In this document: in pieces, positions 25,401 to 34,776 of the stretch
How the letters are laid out: each line of letters starts with the position of its first letter
Numbering within the stretch: the stretch's first letter is position 1
Source of the DNA: Manduca sexta
Taxonomy: Eukaryota > Arthropoda > Insecta > Lepidoptera > Sphingidae
Assembly: GCF_014839805.1 (NCBI RefSeq)
Contig: NC_051118.1
Location: 3,402,391-3,466,390 of the forward strand
Reading direction: 5' to 3'
Length of the DNA stretch: 64,000 nucleotides
Program-made: the position numbers and the translations under genes
The notes under the pieces: model-generated
The model's input: the letters and a program-made list of their open reading frames with translations, nothing else
Told to the model about the DNA's origin: nothing
Database searches by the model: none

Positions 25401-25737
25401 TTTAATTAATATTATGATTTTATAATAATATTTTTTCGATAGTTGCATCAGTAATTACATTAAAAGTAAAACTTAAAAACATTATTTCATACATTTTTAT
25501 GTTTCTTTTATCAACTAGCTTTTATGTTTCTATTTCCTATAACAATAAATTCAAAGTGACTCAAATTATATTTTTTTACAGAGCGACTCAGAAAGCGACA
25601 GATGCGATGCACGCCCATTCGAAGATTCTAGCAGTAGTGACGAAGAAATATTAAATACTAAGAACACAGGGCGTCTAGCTATGAAACCTATAGGTCGCAA
25701 GCCGACGGCGTTTAAAATGGACGTCGTCGACGACTGA
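1429..25737 (+). CDS. SLC6-family sodium-coupled neutral amino-acid transporter (B0AT-like), 5'-partial
   Basis: Plasma-membrane symporter of the neurotransmitter:sodium symporter family. Exons, in compatible phases with GT-AG sites: 1429-1661, 2413-2643, 3169-3279, 4285-4526, 7363-7513, 7849-8050, 8442-8601, 9607-9769, 21696-21896, 23750-23833, then alternative last exons 24960-25034 or 25582-25737. About 593 codons plus 24 or 51 terminal residues are visible. They cover TM2 ([19 protein letters not shown]), TM3, the large extracellular loop with CPYDNGT and a distant Cys, TM4-TM5, TM6-TM7 ([11 protein letters not shown]; the Asn in SVCNAL is the usual sodium-site residue), the long EL4, and TM8-TM12 ending in an intracellular tail. 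TM1 with its NVWRFPY-type motif must lie upstream. Loop pattern and order resemble SLC6A15/18/19 amino-acid transporters more than monoamine or GABA carriers; this subfamily call is from family knowledge, and the exact substrate is unknown. Two esterase genes sit antisense in the intron 9770-21695. Confidence 0.93.
3655..3815 (+). repeat. Dispersed repeat family E (3' tail of a probable non-LTR element), intact copy
   Basis: Contains the phrases 'cctcagtccccccgac', 'aaggctgtaaagtcttcg' and 'aatccgtaaaataattct'. Related copies lie at 4619-4756 plus 5278-5325, and at 56553-56660. The short conserved 3' part suggests truncated retroelement ends. It lies in the intron after the 3169-3279 exon and serves as the empty-site reference for the Helitron at 4757. 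Confidence 0.6.
4095..4243. mobile_element. Degenerate hAT-like MITE (family of the 52.1-kb element)
   Basis: Shares 'ccgattcctgc', 'gtaaaatctaat' and 'tttcagaaaatttcat' with the element at 52124-52282. It keeps CAGT at the left and CACTG at the right, but the terminal repeats are mutated and no target duplication is recognisable. It ends shortly before the transporter exon at 4285. Confidence 0.55.
4757..5277 (+). mobile_element. Non-autonomous Helitron
   Basis: Begins TCTATATATATAAAAATGAA, a typical insect Helitron 5' end, and ends in GTCTGTCGGGTCAGCTAA, matching the usual CTRR 3' end. It sits exactly between A and T, and the empty site is readable from the related repeat at 3655-3815. There is no transposase (Rep/Hel) coding sequence, so it would be mobilised in trans. 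It carries a perfect 68-bp inverted-repeat pair. Confidence 0.85.
4843..5082. mobile_element. Foldback element with perfect 68-bp inverted repeats inside the Helitron
   Basis: Arms 4843-4910 and 5015-5082 are exact reverse complements and enclose 104 bp. The arms begin TTAAGGCGATACC, so TTAA appears at both outer edges, compatible with a TTAA (or TAA) target duplication. It is probably a separate DNA-transposon MITE that inserted in the Helitron; the superfamily is not assignable from this alone. Confidence 0.75.
6263..6470 (+). repeat. tRNA-derived SINE copy (family B)
   Basis: Contains a Pol III B-box-like 'gggtttgaatcccggg', followed by the family body 'gggcaaagtaatatt', 'cccggagtc', 'gtccgatatgg' and 'gcgaaaagtgggcacc'. 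It matches the fuller reverse-oriented copy at 13213-13477. It is intronic in the transporter gene. Confidence 0.7.
6835..6960 (+). repeat. Partial SINE-like repeat (family C)
   Basis: A degenerate fragment matching the 10.0-kb copy around 'ctttagtccaccacgctggc' and the following block with 'gtatgtagatttcctt'. Confidence 0.5.
7071..7305 (+). repeat. Unclassified repeat family A, copy 1
   Basis: Shares, in order, 'gtaagtggagtgg', 'aatgtcgactgacgagaga', 'cgacagtcgac', 'attatgccggcctgtt', 'aaccggatata' and 'ctaccagcagaaat' with copies at 13.95, 44.17 and 51.5 kb. The internal GTCGACTG/CAGTCGAC pair can form a hairpin. No coding capacity. It ends just before the transporter exon at 7363. Confidence 0.7.
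8807..9439. mobile_element. Non-autonomous hAT-like element, 633 bp
   Basis: Terminal inverted repeat CAGTGGCGAAG at both ends. Flanking 8-bp repeats CTGTAGTG (8799-8806) and CTGTGGTG (9440-9447) match at 7 of 8, the expected hAT target-site size. No transposase. It lies in the intron between the transporter exons ending at 8601 and starting at 9607. Confidence 0.85.
10005..10325 (+). repeat. SINE-like repeat family C, longest copy
   Basis: Includes 'gtattatatactgttcc', 'actgctgggcaccggcc', 'ctactactgagaggg', 'ttagtccaccacactgg' and 'ttccttcaccgttaaact', ending in a 'tgaacctgcggac' block. Related copies: 47710-47965 (+), 20605-20905 (-), 19495-19655 (partial), 6835-6960 (partial). Dispersed, non-coding, probably retroposed. 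Confidence 0.7.
10597..13033 (-). CDS. Secreted type-B carboxylesterase, paralogue 1
   Basis: Exons on the minus strand: 12878-13033, 11281-12515, 10597-10783, with GT-AG introns, giving 525 residues. A hydrophobic signal peptide ([13 protein letters not shown]) opens the protein, so it is probably secreted. The alpha/beta-hydrolase fold is clear. The nucleophile Ser190 lies in GESYG, acid Glu313 is in NSKETF and His424 in GAIHTEEL, so the triad is complete. The oxyanion segment is FYGGGF, with Tyr where HGGGF is common. Length fits the family (about 520-560). Insect members hydrolyse carboxyl esters in detoxification, odorant or hormone turnover; the substrate here is not inferable. It lies antisense in the transporter's intron 9770-21695, with a second paralogue at 16.6-19.4 kb transcribed the same way. 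The start is chosen because it opens the signal peptide. The first exon is almost identical to that of the paralogue. Confidence 0.93.
13213..13477 (-). repeat. Full-length tRNA-derived SINE (family B)
   Basis: Read on the minus strand it starts ctgccttggtggcatagttg (A-box-like), has gggttcgaattcc (B-box), the family body, and ends in a (TG)n run (13213-13230). It is the most complete copy in the window. Others: 6263-6470, 33770-33965, and partial or rearranged copies at 14885-14960, 20300-20435, 22878-22925, 44405-44595 and 57205-57420. Confidence 0.8.
13941..14167 (+). repeat. Unclassified repeat family A, copy 2
   Basis: Same ordered blocks as the copy at 7071-7305, including the GTCGACTG/CAGTCGAC inverted pair, with 'ggtcgctatccggg' near the end. 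It lies upstream of esterase 1, inside the transporter intron. Confidence 0.7.
14168..16580. other. Intergenic stretch between the two esterases, no gene seen
   Basis: AT-rich DNA with no supported exon on either strand. A partial SINE head with a B-box-like 'gaggttcaattcccggg' is at about 14885-14960. Two related segments, near 15175-15260 and 16080-16165, share 'tgcaatttcgagttatt' and 'acaccaac', so there is an additional small duplicated repeat here. Confidence 0.5.
16581..19395 (-). CDS. Secreted type-B carboxylesterase, paralogue 2
   Basis: Exons on the minus strand: 19240-19395, 17224-18449, 16581-16764, with the same phases and intron positions as the paralogue at 10.6-13.0 kb, giving 521 residues. 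Signal peptide as in paralogue 1. Triad Ser190 (GESYG), Glu313 (NSKETF), His424 (GAFHTEEL) is intact, so it should be an active alpha/beta-hydrolase. The body is roughly three quarters identical to paralogue 1 by eye, with a fully conserved block from NYRLGPYG to GGDPTK, whereas exon 1 differs at only 2 of 156 bases. This pattern suggests tandem duplication followed by local gene conversion. Its neighbours are the transporter exons on the opposite strand. Substrate unknown. Confidence 0.93.
19396..21695. other. Intronic and intergenic repeats upstream of esterase 2
   Basis: No exon supported. It holds a partial family C copy (19495-19655), a family B tail (20300-20435) and a reverse family C copy (20605-20905). 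A segment near 21433-21500 resembles the left half of the Harbinger-like MITE at 22032. Confidence 0.5.
20605..20905 (-). repeat. SINE-like repeat family C, reverse copy
   Basis: The reverse complement carries the same blocks as 10005-10325, including the 'tgctgggcacgggcc' end and the 'gtgtgtccttcgat' end. Confidence 0.65.
22032..22317. mobile_element. PIF/Harbinger-like MITE
   Basis: Ends GAGCCGTATTAATA and, reversed, GGGCCGTATTAATA (13 of 14 identical), flanked on both sides by TAA. The 3-bp TAA duplication is characteristic of PIF/Harbinger insertions. It has no coding capacity. The sequence resumed after the assembly gap at 33032 starts inside a second copy of this element. Confidence 0.75.
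24960..25034 (+). CDS. SLC6 transporter, alternative terminal exon 1
   Basis: Follows an AG acceptor at 24958-24959, starts in phase 0 after the 23750-23833 exon, and encodes a basic 24-residue tail (begins [10 protein letters not shown], ends SRPKK) before TAA. No donor precedes the stop, so if used it ends the protein. The coding GC content is far above the AT-rich flanks, which supports a real exon. Confidence 0.7.
   Translation, partial: NVESSEERPNKRLPAGIARSRPKK
25582..25737 (+). CDS. SLC6 transporter, alternative terminal exon 2
   Basis: Follows a long T-rich tract and CAG acceptor, is also in phase 0 with the exon ending at 23833, and encodes 51 residues before TGA. The peptide has an acidic serine cluster (EDSSSSDEE), a possible casein-kinase-2-type region, then a basic segment ([11 protein letters not shown]) and an acidic end (VVDD). 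It is an alternative to the exon at 24960. Confidence 0.7.
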   Translation, partial: SDSESDRCDARPFEDSSSSDEEILNTKNTGRLAMKPIGRKPTAFKMDVVDD

Positions 25738-26061
25738 CCGTTGCATTTCAATTCCTTTTTTAAATAGCGTAATTTATTTTTAAATTTAGTAGAAACGGTG
25801 CGATTTGGACACGACAGTAAATTAAAAATAATTTTGAATTTTTTAAATTATTTCCATAGATTAAATAACGGTAATTTAAATTCGAAATACGAACATAATC
25901 CATGAAATCGTGTCTATTTAGTATCCGCCCAGACAATTTATAGGATTTGTGCCTGTAATACAGATGGTATTAATTAGTGGCATTATGTTAGTTTGTGATG
26001 ATTGGCAATACGTGGTTGGCATACAACTGAAAAAATACACCAAAAACTAAATGGACTGCCC
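25738..26061 (+). other. Presumed 3' UTR and downstream flank of the transporter
   Basis: AT-rich, no ORF. The BEL/Pao element begins at 26062, after the target sequence CTGCC. No canonical AATAAA was recognised between the stop and the LTR, so transcript ends may lie within the LTR or use a variant signal. Confidence 0.4.
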
Positions 26062-26286
26062 TGTTCAAAAAGAAAAAACTAAAAATTTGAAGGAAGAACA
26101 GTGCGTATAAGTGCATCAGAGCGAGTAAGGTATAGAGGTAAACAAGTGCAACTTCTTAGAAATTATAAACTGTAGACTGTAGTGTTACTAGTGCTAATAA
26201 TAAATATTGGTTTTATGTGAAAGAGTGTCTTTATTGTGTGAACCCGGACTCTTAGCACACACACTACACCAGAGCACCCCCAAACA
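26062..26286 (+). repeat. 5' LTR, copy 1 (internally deleted)
   Basis: Starts TGTTCAAA and ends CCCCCAAACA like the 3' LTR, but only about 225 bp against about 431 bp; some 200 bp after the first 20-30 bases is missing. The same deletion is present in the second assembled copy. Confidence 0.85.
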
Positions 26287-26309
26287 TTGGTCCTTCGCGA
26301 GCCAGATAG

Positions 26310-26525
26310 AGTTCAGTGACCTCTATCAAGTAAAAGGTCAGGGACTTCTACGATACAAAGTTCAGTGACCTCTACCAAGCAAAAGTTCAGTGACTTTTAC
26401 CAAGCAAAGTTCAGTGACTTCTACCAAGCAAAAGTTCAGTGACCTCTACCAAGCAAAGTTTAGTAGTGACTTTTACCAAGCAAAGTTCAGTGACTTCTAC
26501 AAAGCAAAGTTCAGTGTCCTCTACT
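26310..26525 (+). repeat. Minisatellite in the BEL leader, copy 1
   Basis: About nine imperfect repeats of a 22-24-bp unit like AGTTCAGTGACYTCTACCAA followed by GCAA, directly after the primer-binding region and before the gag start. Confidence 0.85.
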
Positions 26526-26699
26526 GTCAGTTCACCAGTCACCATACGTTGCGGGTCGCAGCGCTACGTGCAGCAGCGGGTCCAGCAACTTCATTGGAAC
26601 CATCAAGTACAAGCAACCGAGCAGAGCAGAGCAGTATTTATTAATATTTATTATTTTATTTATTTGTTAATTAAGTAGTTAATTTAATAGTTGTTAACA

Positions 26700-29600
26700 A
26701 TGCAAGGGCTCGTCAATGCACAAGTTAACATACATAATTCTATTAATAGAGGTTTAATTAATTTCAAAAAGAGTCCTAAAGATCGTATCACAAAAGAATA
26801 CGTAGAAACAAGAATTAACAATTTAGAAATAGACTGGCAAACTTTTAAAGCAAATAACCTCAAATTGTATGAAAACTCGAAATTAGAAGAAATAGAAAAG
26901 TCAATTTATGTTACGCAAAACATTTACGAAAATTGTGAGGAAAATTACTTTATTTATAAGTCTTTGTTAGCATCCAATTTATCAGAAAAGGTGGAACAAC
27001 CAACCAGTAACAATAATAAAGGCAATCAGTCGAACACAAATTCAGCAGCAAAGTTATCGAAAATTAAGATTCCAACCTTTTCTGGTAATTATTCTGAATG
27101 GACAACATTTCGTGATTTATTTACTTCATTAGTACATAATGATAATAGTTTAGATGATGTACAAAAGTTACACTATTTAAAAACGCATTTAGTAGGCGAA
27201 GCAGAAAAGCTTTTAAGAAACACTCCTGTTACGAGCGCCAATTACAGTCGTTGTTGGTCGTTATTAGAAAAGCGTTATAACAACAAAAAATATTTAGCCA
27301 ATTGCATTCTCAAACGGTTATTCAGCCAAAAGCGAATGAATGCTGAATCGGCGTCTGCTATAAAAGATTTATTAGACACCACCAATGACTGTTTGGACGC
27401 ATTAAAAAATATTGGTGTTGATGTAACCACATGGGATATCATGATCATTCACCTTATATCGTTTAAGTTAGATACTGAAACGCGTAAGCAATGGGAACTG
27501 AAAACCGCTGATGATCAATCGAACGATTTACCTACATTAGATCAGTTAAAAGAATTTATGGAAAGTCGTTTTCGTGCATTCGAAAATATAGAATTTAAGA
27601 AAGTACAAACGCAACATGCAACTGCTGACTCCAACCGTCCACATACGAAAGTATTAATAGCCACAAATAGGTTATGCGAATTCTGCAATGACAAGCACAA
27701 ACTTTGCTTTTGTAAAAAGTTTGCAAACGAGGATTATGCAGTACGACGCGATTTCGTCAGTAAAAAATCTATATGTTTTAATTGTTTGGGCAGTAATCAC
27801 AGTGCATACACCTGTAGAAACCCAGCTCGTTGTAAAATATGTAACAAAAGGCACCATTCTCTACTGCATTCACCAACTGATACATCAGAGCAAAGAAAAA
27901 ATGAATCTGATACAGTAAAGTCTCCAATAGTTTCGTGCTATGCGACTCGCAAGACCTTCAGGCCCAGACAAGTTTTATTAGCCACAGCGTTAGTGCATGC
28001 CGAGTCAGGATTAGGAAATCATTCAACACTAAGAGCTTTGGTTGATCAAGGGTCACAAGCTTGTTTTATAACGGAAGCAGCAGTTCAATTATTACGTCTA
28101 AAGAAAACCCTGCAAATGGTATTATTACGGGTTTGGGAGGAGAACACTGTATGAAATCGAGATACATGGTTACAATCACAATAAGATCAAGAGTCGACAT
28201 AAACTTTGAACTGCAAATTGAAGCCTACGTGTTGAAAAATATTACGTCATGTCTGCCTGAAAGGAAATTAGAGCCATTTGATTGGATAGAAATAAATGGT
28301 TTATATTTGGCAGATCCGGAGTTCAACATTCCGAACAAAATTGATATGTTGTTTGGAGCCAATGTGTACAGCCACATACTAAAAGAAGGCATGAAGAGGA
28401 GTCCAAACGGAAACTTTATTGCTCAAAGTACGAAGCTCGGATGGATAATATCAGGCACTGTCAATGAGAGGTCAAGCGAAGATAAAGAAAATTCGAACGT
28501 TATTTCAGTATTGCATACTAGAGCAGAAGAAGACATTTTAAAGAAATTTTGGGAATTAGAGGAACAATTACCAAGATCAACATGGTCAGAAGAAGAACAA
28601 GCCTGTGAAGAGATTTTCAAAAGGACAACAAATAGAACACCGGAAGGGCGATATATTGTAAATTTACCCTTCCGAGAAGATTTTGCCCAATGTCAAAACA
28701 ATGGATCATTGGAGATAGCAATAGCTAAGTTCAAATCATTGGAAAAAAGACTCTCGAAAGACTTGGAACTCAAGGCCAGTTATAAGGAAGTGATTAACGA
28801 ATATTTACAACTAGGGCACATGCGAACAGTTGAAGAAAAGGACGAAAAGGCACACGAAGCAGTATATTTACCCCATCATGCTGTTGTACGAATGGATAAA
28901 TCAACCTCAAAGGTTCGAGTAGTATTTAATGCTTCCAGCAAGAATAAGCGAGGGGTTTCATTAAACGATTGTTTAATGGTAGGTCCTAAATTGCAGCCAG
29001 ATTTAAGACATTTAGTTTTTCGATGGAGAATCTATCCAATTGTTATGGTGGCGGACATTGTCAAAATGTATCGTCAAGTTCGGATAGCAGAACAAGATGC
29101 TAAATTTCAACGCATTGTGTGGCGCGATAATCCTGAAGATAAAATTAAGGAATTTGAATTAATGACAGTCACATTTGGTACCGCTTCAGCACCTTACTTA
29201 GCGGTTAGGGCATTACAACAATTAAGTGATGATGAAGCAAAGGATTACCCAATAGCCGCACCACAAGTAAAAGAATCATTCTACATGGATGACTTAATGA
29301 CTGGATGTTTTGACACTAAGGAAGGAGCCTCACTTTATAAAGAGATGAACGATTTACTTTTAAGAGGTGGATTTCAGCTACAAAAATGGAACAGTAACAA
29401 TGAAGAATTATTGTCATACTTCCTAACACAAAGTAATAAACAAGAGTTATATGGGCAGAAAGACAATATAGAAAAGAACACAGAAAAGTTCAGTAAAGAA
29501 ATTAAAATAGACGACATTACGAAAATATTAGGTCTTACATGGGACCGTTGCGAAGATAATTTTAGATATTCTGTGAATTTACCCAAGAAGAGTGAACCAG

Positions 29601-31853
29601 AAACAAAAAGGTCAATTATGTCTACAAATCGCCCGATTATATGACCCACTGGGATGGATTGCACCGAGTGTGATAGTTGCAAAAATCTTTATTCAAAAGT
29701 TATGGTTGGCAGGTGTCGATTGGGACGAACCCATTTCAGCAGATTTAAAGGAAAGTTGGGACGATTATCGAAGTCAGTTACCAAAATTATCTGAAGTTCG
29801 TATTCCACGATGGTTACATATAAAGAAAGATACTGCTGACATAGAACTCCATGGATTTTGTGACGCATCAAAATTAGCGTATGCTGCTGTGATTTATGTA
29901 AGAATAGTAGAAGATGATGGCAAAGATACATGTCTCATTGTTAACATCCAGAACAAGAGTTGCGCCGATCAAGCAAGTTAGCATTCCACGCTTAGAGCTA
30001 TGTGGTGCAGTACTGCTAGCAAAATTGTTAGCCGAAGCAGCTGAAATACTAAGAATAAAGAAGAATAAGATAAGGGCATGGACTGATTCAACAGTAGTTC
30101 TTGCATGGCTAAGTAGCCACCCCAGTAGATGGAAGACCTTCGTAGCAAATCGAGTCTCCGAGATATTAACAACACTAGACTCGTCTCAATGGTATCATGT
30201 GTCATCCAAAGAAAATCCTGCAGATTGTGCTTCAAGAGGAGTTCAACCGGCCTCGTTACCAGAGAATACGCTTTGGTTTTCAGGTCCTTCACTTCTTAAA
30301 GAAAAGATGATAATATACAAAAGACCAAACGATCTAAAAGTTGATCTGGAAGAAGCTATAAAGGTACATCTTAATAAAACTGAAGATGATAGCATTATAC
30401 AACGATATTCATCATTACAGAGGTTGATACGAGTCATAGCATACTGTCGACGGTTTTATAAAGAAAAGAATACAATAAATTAGACTTAAGCAAAACCGAG
30501 ATAGACGAAGCGTTATTGTGTTGCATACGAAAAGTTCAGAAGCAGGAATTTTGGGAAGAATATACGCAACTGCAAAAGAACAATAAAGAGTTCAAGTTAA
30601 AAGGAAGCAAGATAAGTGCATTAGGTCCCTATCTCGATGAAAAGGGATTAATCAGAGCTACAGGAAGGTTAGAAAAGTCACAATTAGATGAACAAACGAA
30701 ACACCCTATAATTTTACCTCACAACTCACATTTGACAAATTTGATAGTGGCAGATGCTCATAAGGCTACGTTACATGGAGGTATTCAACTAACAATAAAT
30801 TATTTAAGGACAGCTTATTGGATTATAAAAGCAAAAGGTATTGTCAAGCAACACATAAATAAGTGTGTAAAGTGTGTCCGACAAAATGCAAAAATTCGAA
30901 CGCAGTTTATGGGATCTTTACCATCAGTTCGTTGTACTCCAGCTAGAGCATTTAGTAACAGCGGAGTAGACTACGCGGGACCCATCAATATAAGAACAAG
31001 TAAAGGAAGAAAATCATTCCTACAAAGGTTATATTTGTCTATTTGTATGTATGTCCACACGTGCTATACACTTAGAATTAGTTAGCGACATGAGTACTCA
31101 AGCATTTTTAGCAGCCTTCAGAAGGTTCGTGTCCAGGCGCGGTCATTGTTCCCATTTATGGAGTGATAATGGCACAACGTTCGTAGGTGCCTCCAAGGAA
31201 CTTAAACAATTAGTTAAGGCAGCTCACAAGTCGGCTGCTGCGGAATTAGCAACCCATGGCACAGAATGGCACTTTATCCCGCCTCACGCGCCCAACTTTG
31301 GAGGTCTTTGGGAAGCGGGCATAAAATCGACAAAATTTCACCTCAAGCGAGTTATTGGTGATTCAATGCTCACGTTTGAAGAAATGACCACACTGCTTAA
31401 CCAAATAGAAGCTTGTTTAAACTCTAGACCAATAACGGTCATGGACAACACCGACGTGATTGAACCTCTTCCATTAACACCAGGACATTTTCTAATAGGC
31501 GAACCATTAGTTGCAGTGCCTGATCCTAATTATGAAAGTTCGAAGATCAATTCACTTAGTAGATGGCAGTTACTTCAAAAATGTATCAAAGCTTTTGGCG
31601 ACGTTGGAGTAATGAATATTTAACAAATCTCTTACACAGATATAAATGGACTAACAAAGTCCCAGAACCAAACATAGGAGATATAGTACTAATTAAGGAA
31701 GACGACTTACCACCTAGTCGATGGTTGTTAGGTCGAATACTAGAAAAACACCCAGGGCAAGATCAAATTACTCGTGTGGTTACATTACGCACCAAGTCGT
31801 CAATCATCAAACGACCTACGTCCAAACTATGTATTTTACCTGCTAATGAGTGA
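26700..31853 (+). pseudogene. BEL/Pao gag-pol polyprotein, frameshifted as assembled (copy 1)
   Basis: Encodes the proteins of a BEL/Pao retrotransposon. In order: a gag-like region (DUF1759-type), zinc-knuckle-like cysteines (CFNCLGSNHSAYTC), an aspartic protease of the A17 type (ALVDQGSQ), reverse transcriptase with YMDD at 29282-29293, RNase H-like (LHGFCDASK), an integrase zinc-binding HHCC and DDE core (SDNGTTF), and a C-terminal DUF5641-type segment from about 31610. The assembled frame is broken near 28100, 29625, 29926, 30465 and 31010, but copy 2 reads through at these places, so most breaks are probably sequencing errors. A further break near 31595 is present in both copies. ATG 26700 is chosen as the first Met of the continuous frame. 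No envelope gene. Confidence 0.88.
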
Positions 31854-32100
31854 CTGTTATTACTAAGTTAGAATTATTTATTTAATAAGTATTAGTTAAG
31901 GTTTTCTGTATTTGTTACCAAATCAATGCTAATTTAGTTGTCATTAAGTTAAGTTTATTTAGGATATTGTCATACTTGTTTATATTCGCTCATTGATAAG
32001 TACAAATGTAATGTAGTACATTTATATTGCCATGGTGGGCGGAGTCCAACATTTGAATTGTGAAGACCATTTCGTCACTAAATGGTCTTGGTGGGCGGCA

Positions 32101-32531
32101 TGTTCAAAGATCAAATAATAAAATAGACAATTTAATCCATCGAAAACTAAAAGATGGCGTTGTAATAAGTAATGACGTACAGTAGTTATAAATTAGGGCA
32201 ATAGATGGCGCTGTACAATTTCTTTAATTTTGTACATCGCGATGTCAAGATTCTCCGACCCATATGTATAAGGGTTGGGGAATCTTGCCTCGTCAGTTCG
32301 GGAATCCAAAGCAACCATGTAAATCAGAGCGAGTAGTGAAGGAAGAACAGTGCGTATAAGTGCATCAGAGCGAGTAAGGTATAGAGGTAAACAAGTGCAA
32401 CTTCTTAGTAATTATAAACTGTAGACTGTAGTGTTACTAGTGCTAATAATAAATATTGGTTTTATGTGAAAGAGTGTCTTTAGTGAACCCGGACTCTTAG
32501 CACACACACTACACCAGAGCACCCCCAAACA
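32101..32531 (+). repeat. 3' LTR, copy 1
   Basis: TGTTCAAA to CCCCCAAACA, directly abutting the N gap. It includes internal direct repeats of 'catcagagcgagta'. Confidence 0.9.
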
Positions 32532-33031
32532 NNNNNNNNNNNNNNNNNNNNNNNNNNNNNNNNNNNNNNNNNNNNNNNNNNNNNNNNNNNNNNNNNNNNN
32601 NNNNNNNNNNNNNNNNNNNNNNNNNNNNNNNNNNNNNNNNNNNNNNNNNNNNNNNNNNNNNNNNNNNNNNNNNNNNNNNNNNNNNNNNNNNNNNNNNNNN
32701 NNNNNNNNNNNNNNNNNNNNNNNNNNNNNNNNNNNNNNNNNNNNNNNNNNNNNNNNNNNNNNNNNNNNNNNNNNNNNNNNNNNNNNNNNNNNNNNNNNNN
32801 NNNNNNNNNNNNNNNNNNNNNNNNNNNNNNNNNNNNNNNNNNNNNNNNNNNNNNNNNNNNNNNNNNNNNNNNNNNNNNNNNNNNNNNNNNNNNNNNNNNN
32901 NNNNNNNNNNNNNNNNNNNNNNNNNNNNNNNNNNNNNNNNNNNNNNNNNNNNNNNNNNNNNNNNNNNNNNNNNNNNNNNNNNNNNNNNNNNNNNNNNNNN
33001 NNNNNNNNNNNNNNNNNNNNNNNNNNNNNNN
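32532..33031. other. Assembly gap (500 N)
   Basis: Exactly 500 N, a placeholder length. It begins at the last base of an LTR and is followed by sequence homologous to about 22,170. Confidence 1.
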
Positions 33032-33769
33032 CAATTCCGTCATATGCTGTGACATAACAGTTGCGATGTTGATATTGTTCATAAAATAGCGACAATCTTA
33101 AGACGCTGACTTTAATTTGACAGCGTCAGATCTGATATCGCAGTTTAAAGCAAAACTGAGTTTCTATTAATACGGCCCTAAGTTATTTCTGGTGGCGGTA
33201 ATTATTTAATTAGAAGAGATTATTGATGTGGAATTATATCATTTAAAAACATATTAAATGTAAAAAATATAAAGATTACCTAATAATGTAGGTAATTTTT
33301 GCTGTTAAACTTTGGAATTAAAACTATTCCATCAAGGTAAAGGAAAGCCAGTGATGTAGGCTAAAGTATTTTGTGAAGCTCATTTAGTGGATCGCTAACA
33401 TATTGATCATGTTTTTATTGTAAATCTAGAAGATTGGTACTATATCTCCCTCTGTGTTGAGTGTAAAGACATTTTGAAAAGTTACAACCCAAATACTAAA
33501 TGGGATTGTCAATTTCTTTTGTATTTTATTTAGTTAATTATTTATTTATTTATTTACTTACTAAATGTATAATAATTGCTGTTGTTACATTTTATGTTCT
33601 TCTTTTTCATTTTTCAGTTCACAATAAATAATTATGATTAAAAATATTTAAAATTCGAAAATAGACGCTAATTAAAACGGCTAAAAAGTATTACAAACAC
33701 ATTTAGAATGGGAATGTCAAACTTTTAATGGGTATTCAGTACAATATTGATAAATTATTATGATAAATA

Positions 33770-33965
33770 TTTATCCCGGGTCGGGCAAAGTGATATTTGG
33801 GTTTTTCTGCTCAGTATCAGCCCGGAGTCTGAATTTGTGCCCGATATGGCGATAGGCTCGCCCCCTATCACATCATGGGACGGAACATACTTGGCGAAAA
33901 GTGGGTGCCCTAGTTGCGCCTCTGCATACCCCTTCGGGGATAAATGCGTGATGTTATGTATGTAT
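33770..33965 (+). repeat. tRNA-derived SINE copy (family B)
   Basis: Begins at the B-box-like 'atcccgggtcgggca', contains 'gatatggcgataggctcg' and ends 'ttcggggataaatgcgtga'. Only its last part is present in the first assembled copy (22878-22925). Confidence 0.7.
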
Positions 33966-34776
33966 AAATATTTAAAATTGAAAAATATTCGCTGCAATTA
34001 GGCCGCTAAAGGTGTCACAACACATTTGGCGAACATAAATTAAAACGACACCAAATATCAAAACAAAGTTTGTAAAACTTCATTATATTATTATTTATAA
34101 CAAGATTTCTCAAGAATTGATTTTAAGAGCAATAATTTACATTGTTTTTATAATATTTCTATTTTTATCAATGTTCGAAATTCATATAATTTTCGGAATA
34201 GTTCTTTATGCTCACTCTTTACTATAGTTTCTCCTACATAGGTGTTATTTACACGACTTAAATTTTAATTCCCTTAAGTATTTTGAGTTGTAACCTCATT
34301 GTGGTGGGTTCATCAATACAACTGCATATCATTTGTGTTGCTAAAGTCCACTTGCACCAAAACTGAATCGAGTTTAAACCGAAATCAAAACAAATATCAT
34401 AATTATTCATATTGACGGTATTTTGTAGTTACTTCCTCAATGACTAGCTTCCGTTAGTCTGGGGTTTTACATTAAGATCGCTTTGGGACTTGCCGCACAT
34501 GTAGAACTATTTAGACATGATAATTGCTGATGGTTGCACAGGAGCATCGTCATACCAGAGTGATATTATGACGAACAAAGTTAAAAGTGTAACGCAATCT
34601 AGAATTTTCTATTCTGAATGGCGTCATTACTGTTTTACATTGTTATTAGACGACCATGTTGCTCTTCTCATCATGTCGAGAAACCATTTCGTGTAAACTC
34701 GATCTAGTTTACGCAAGTGATGTTTTGGGTGTACATACGTACTAACTGTCATTACGCTTGTATATAATCGGGTTAG

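Larger units (their letters stand above)
26062..32531 (+). mobile_element. BEL/Pao LTR retrotransposon, assembled copy 1
   Basis: 5' LTR 26062-26286 (shortened), primer-binding region starting TTGGTCCTTCG, leader with tandem repeats, gag-pol region 26700-31853, polypurine-like GGTGGGCGG at 32090-32098, 3' LTR 32101-32531. The left target repeat CTGCC is at 26056-26060 with one extra C before the TGTTCAAA start. The right flank is hidden by the N gap that begins directly at the LTR end. It is the same locus as 37071-43543 by flanks and shared defects. Confidence 0.9.

Noticed and set aside
26310..26525. CRISPR-like repeat array
   Set aside because: Direct tandem units without unique spacers, inside a eukaryotic retrotransposon leader.
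32412..33095. Long reading frames across the N gap on the minus strand
   Set aside because: They consist almost wholly of unknown residues from the 500 N and have no support.
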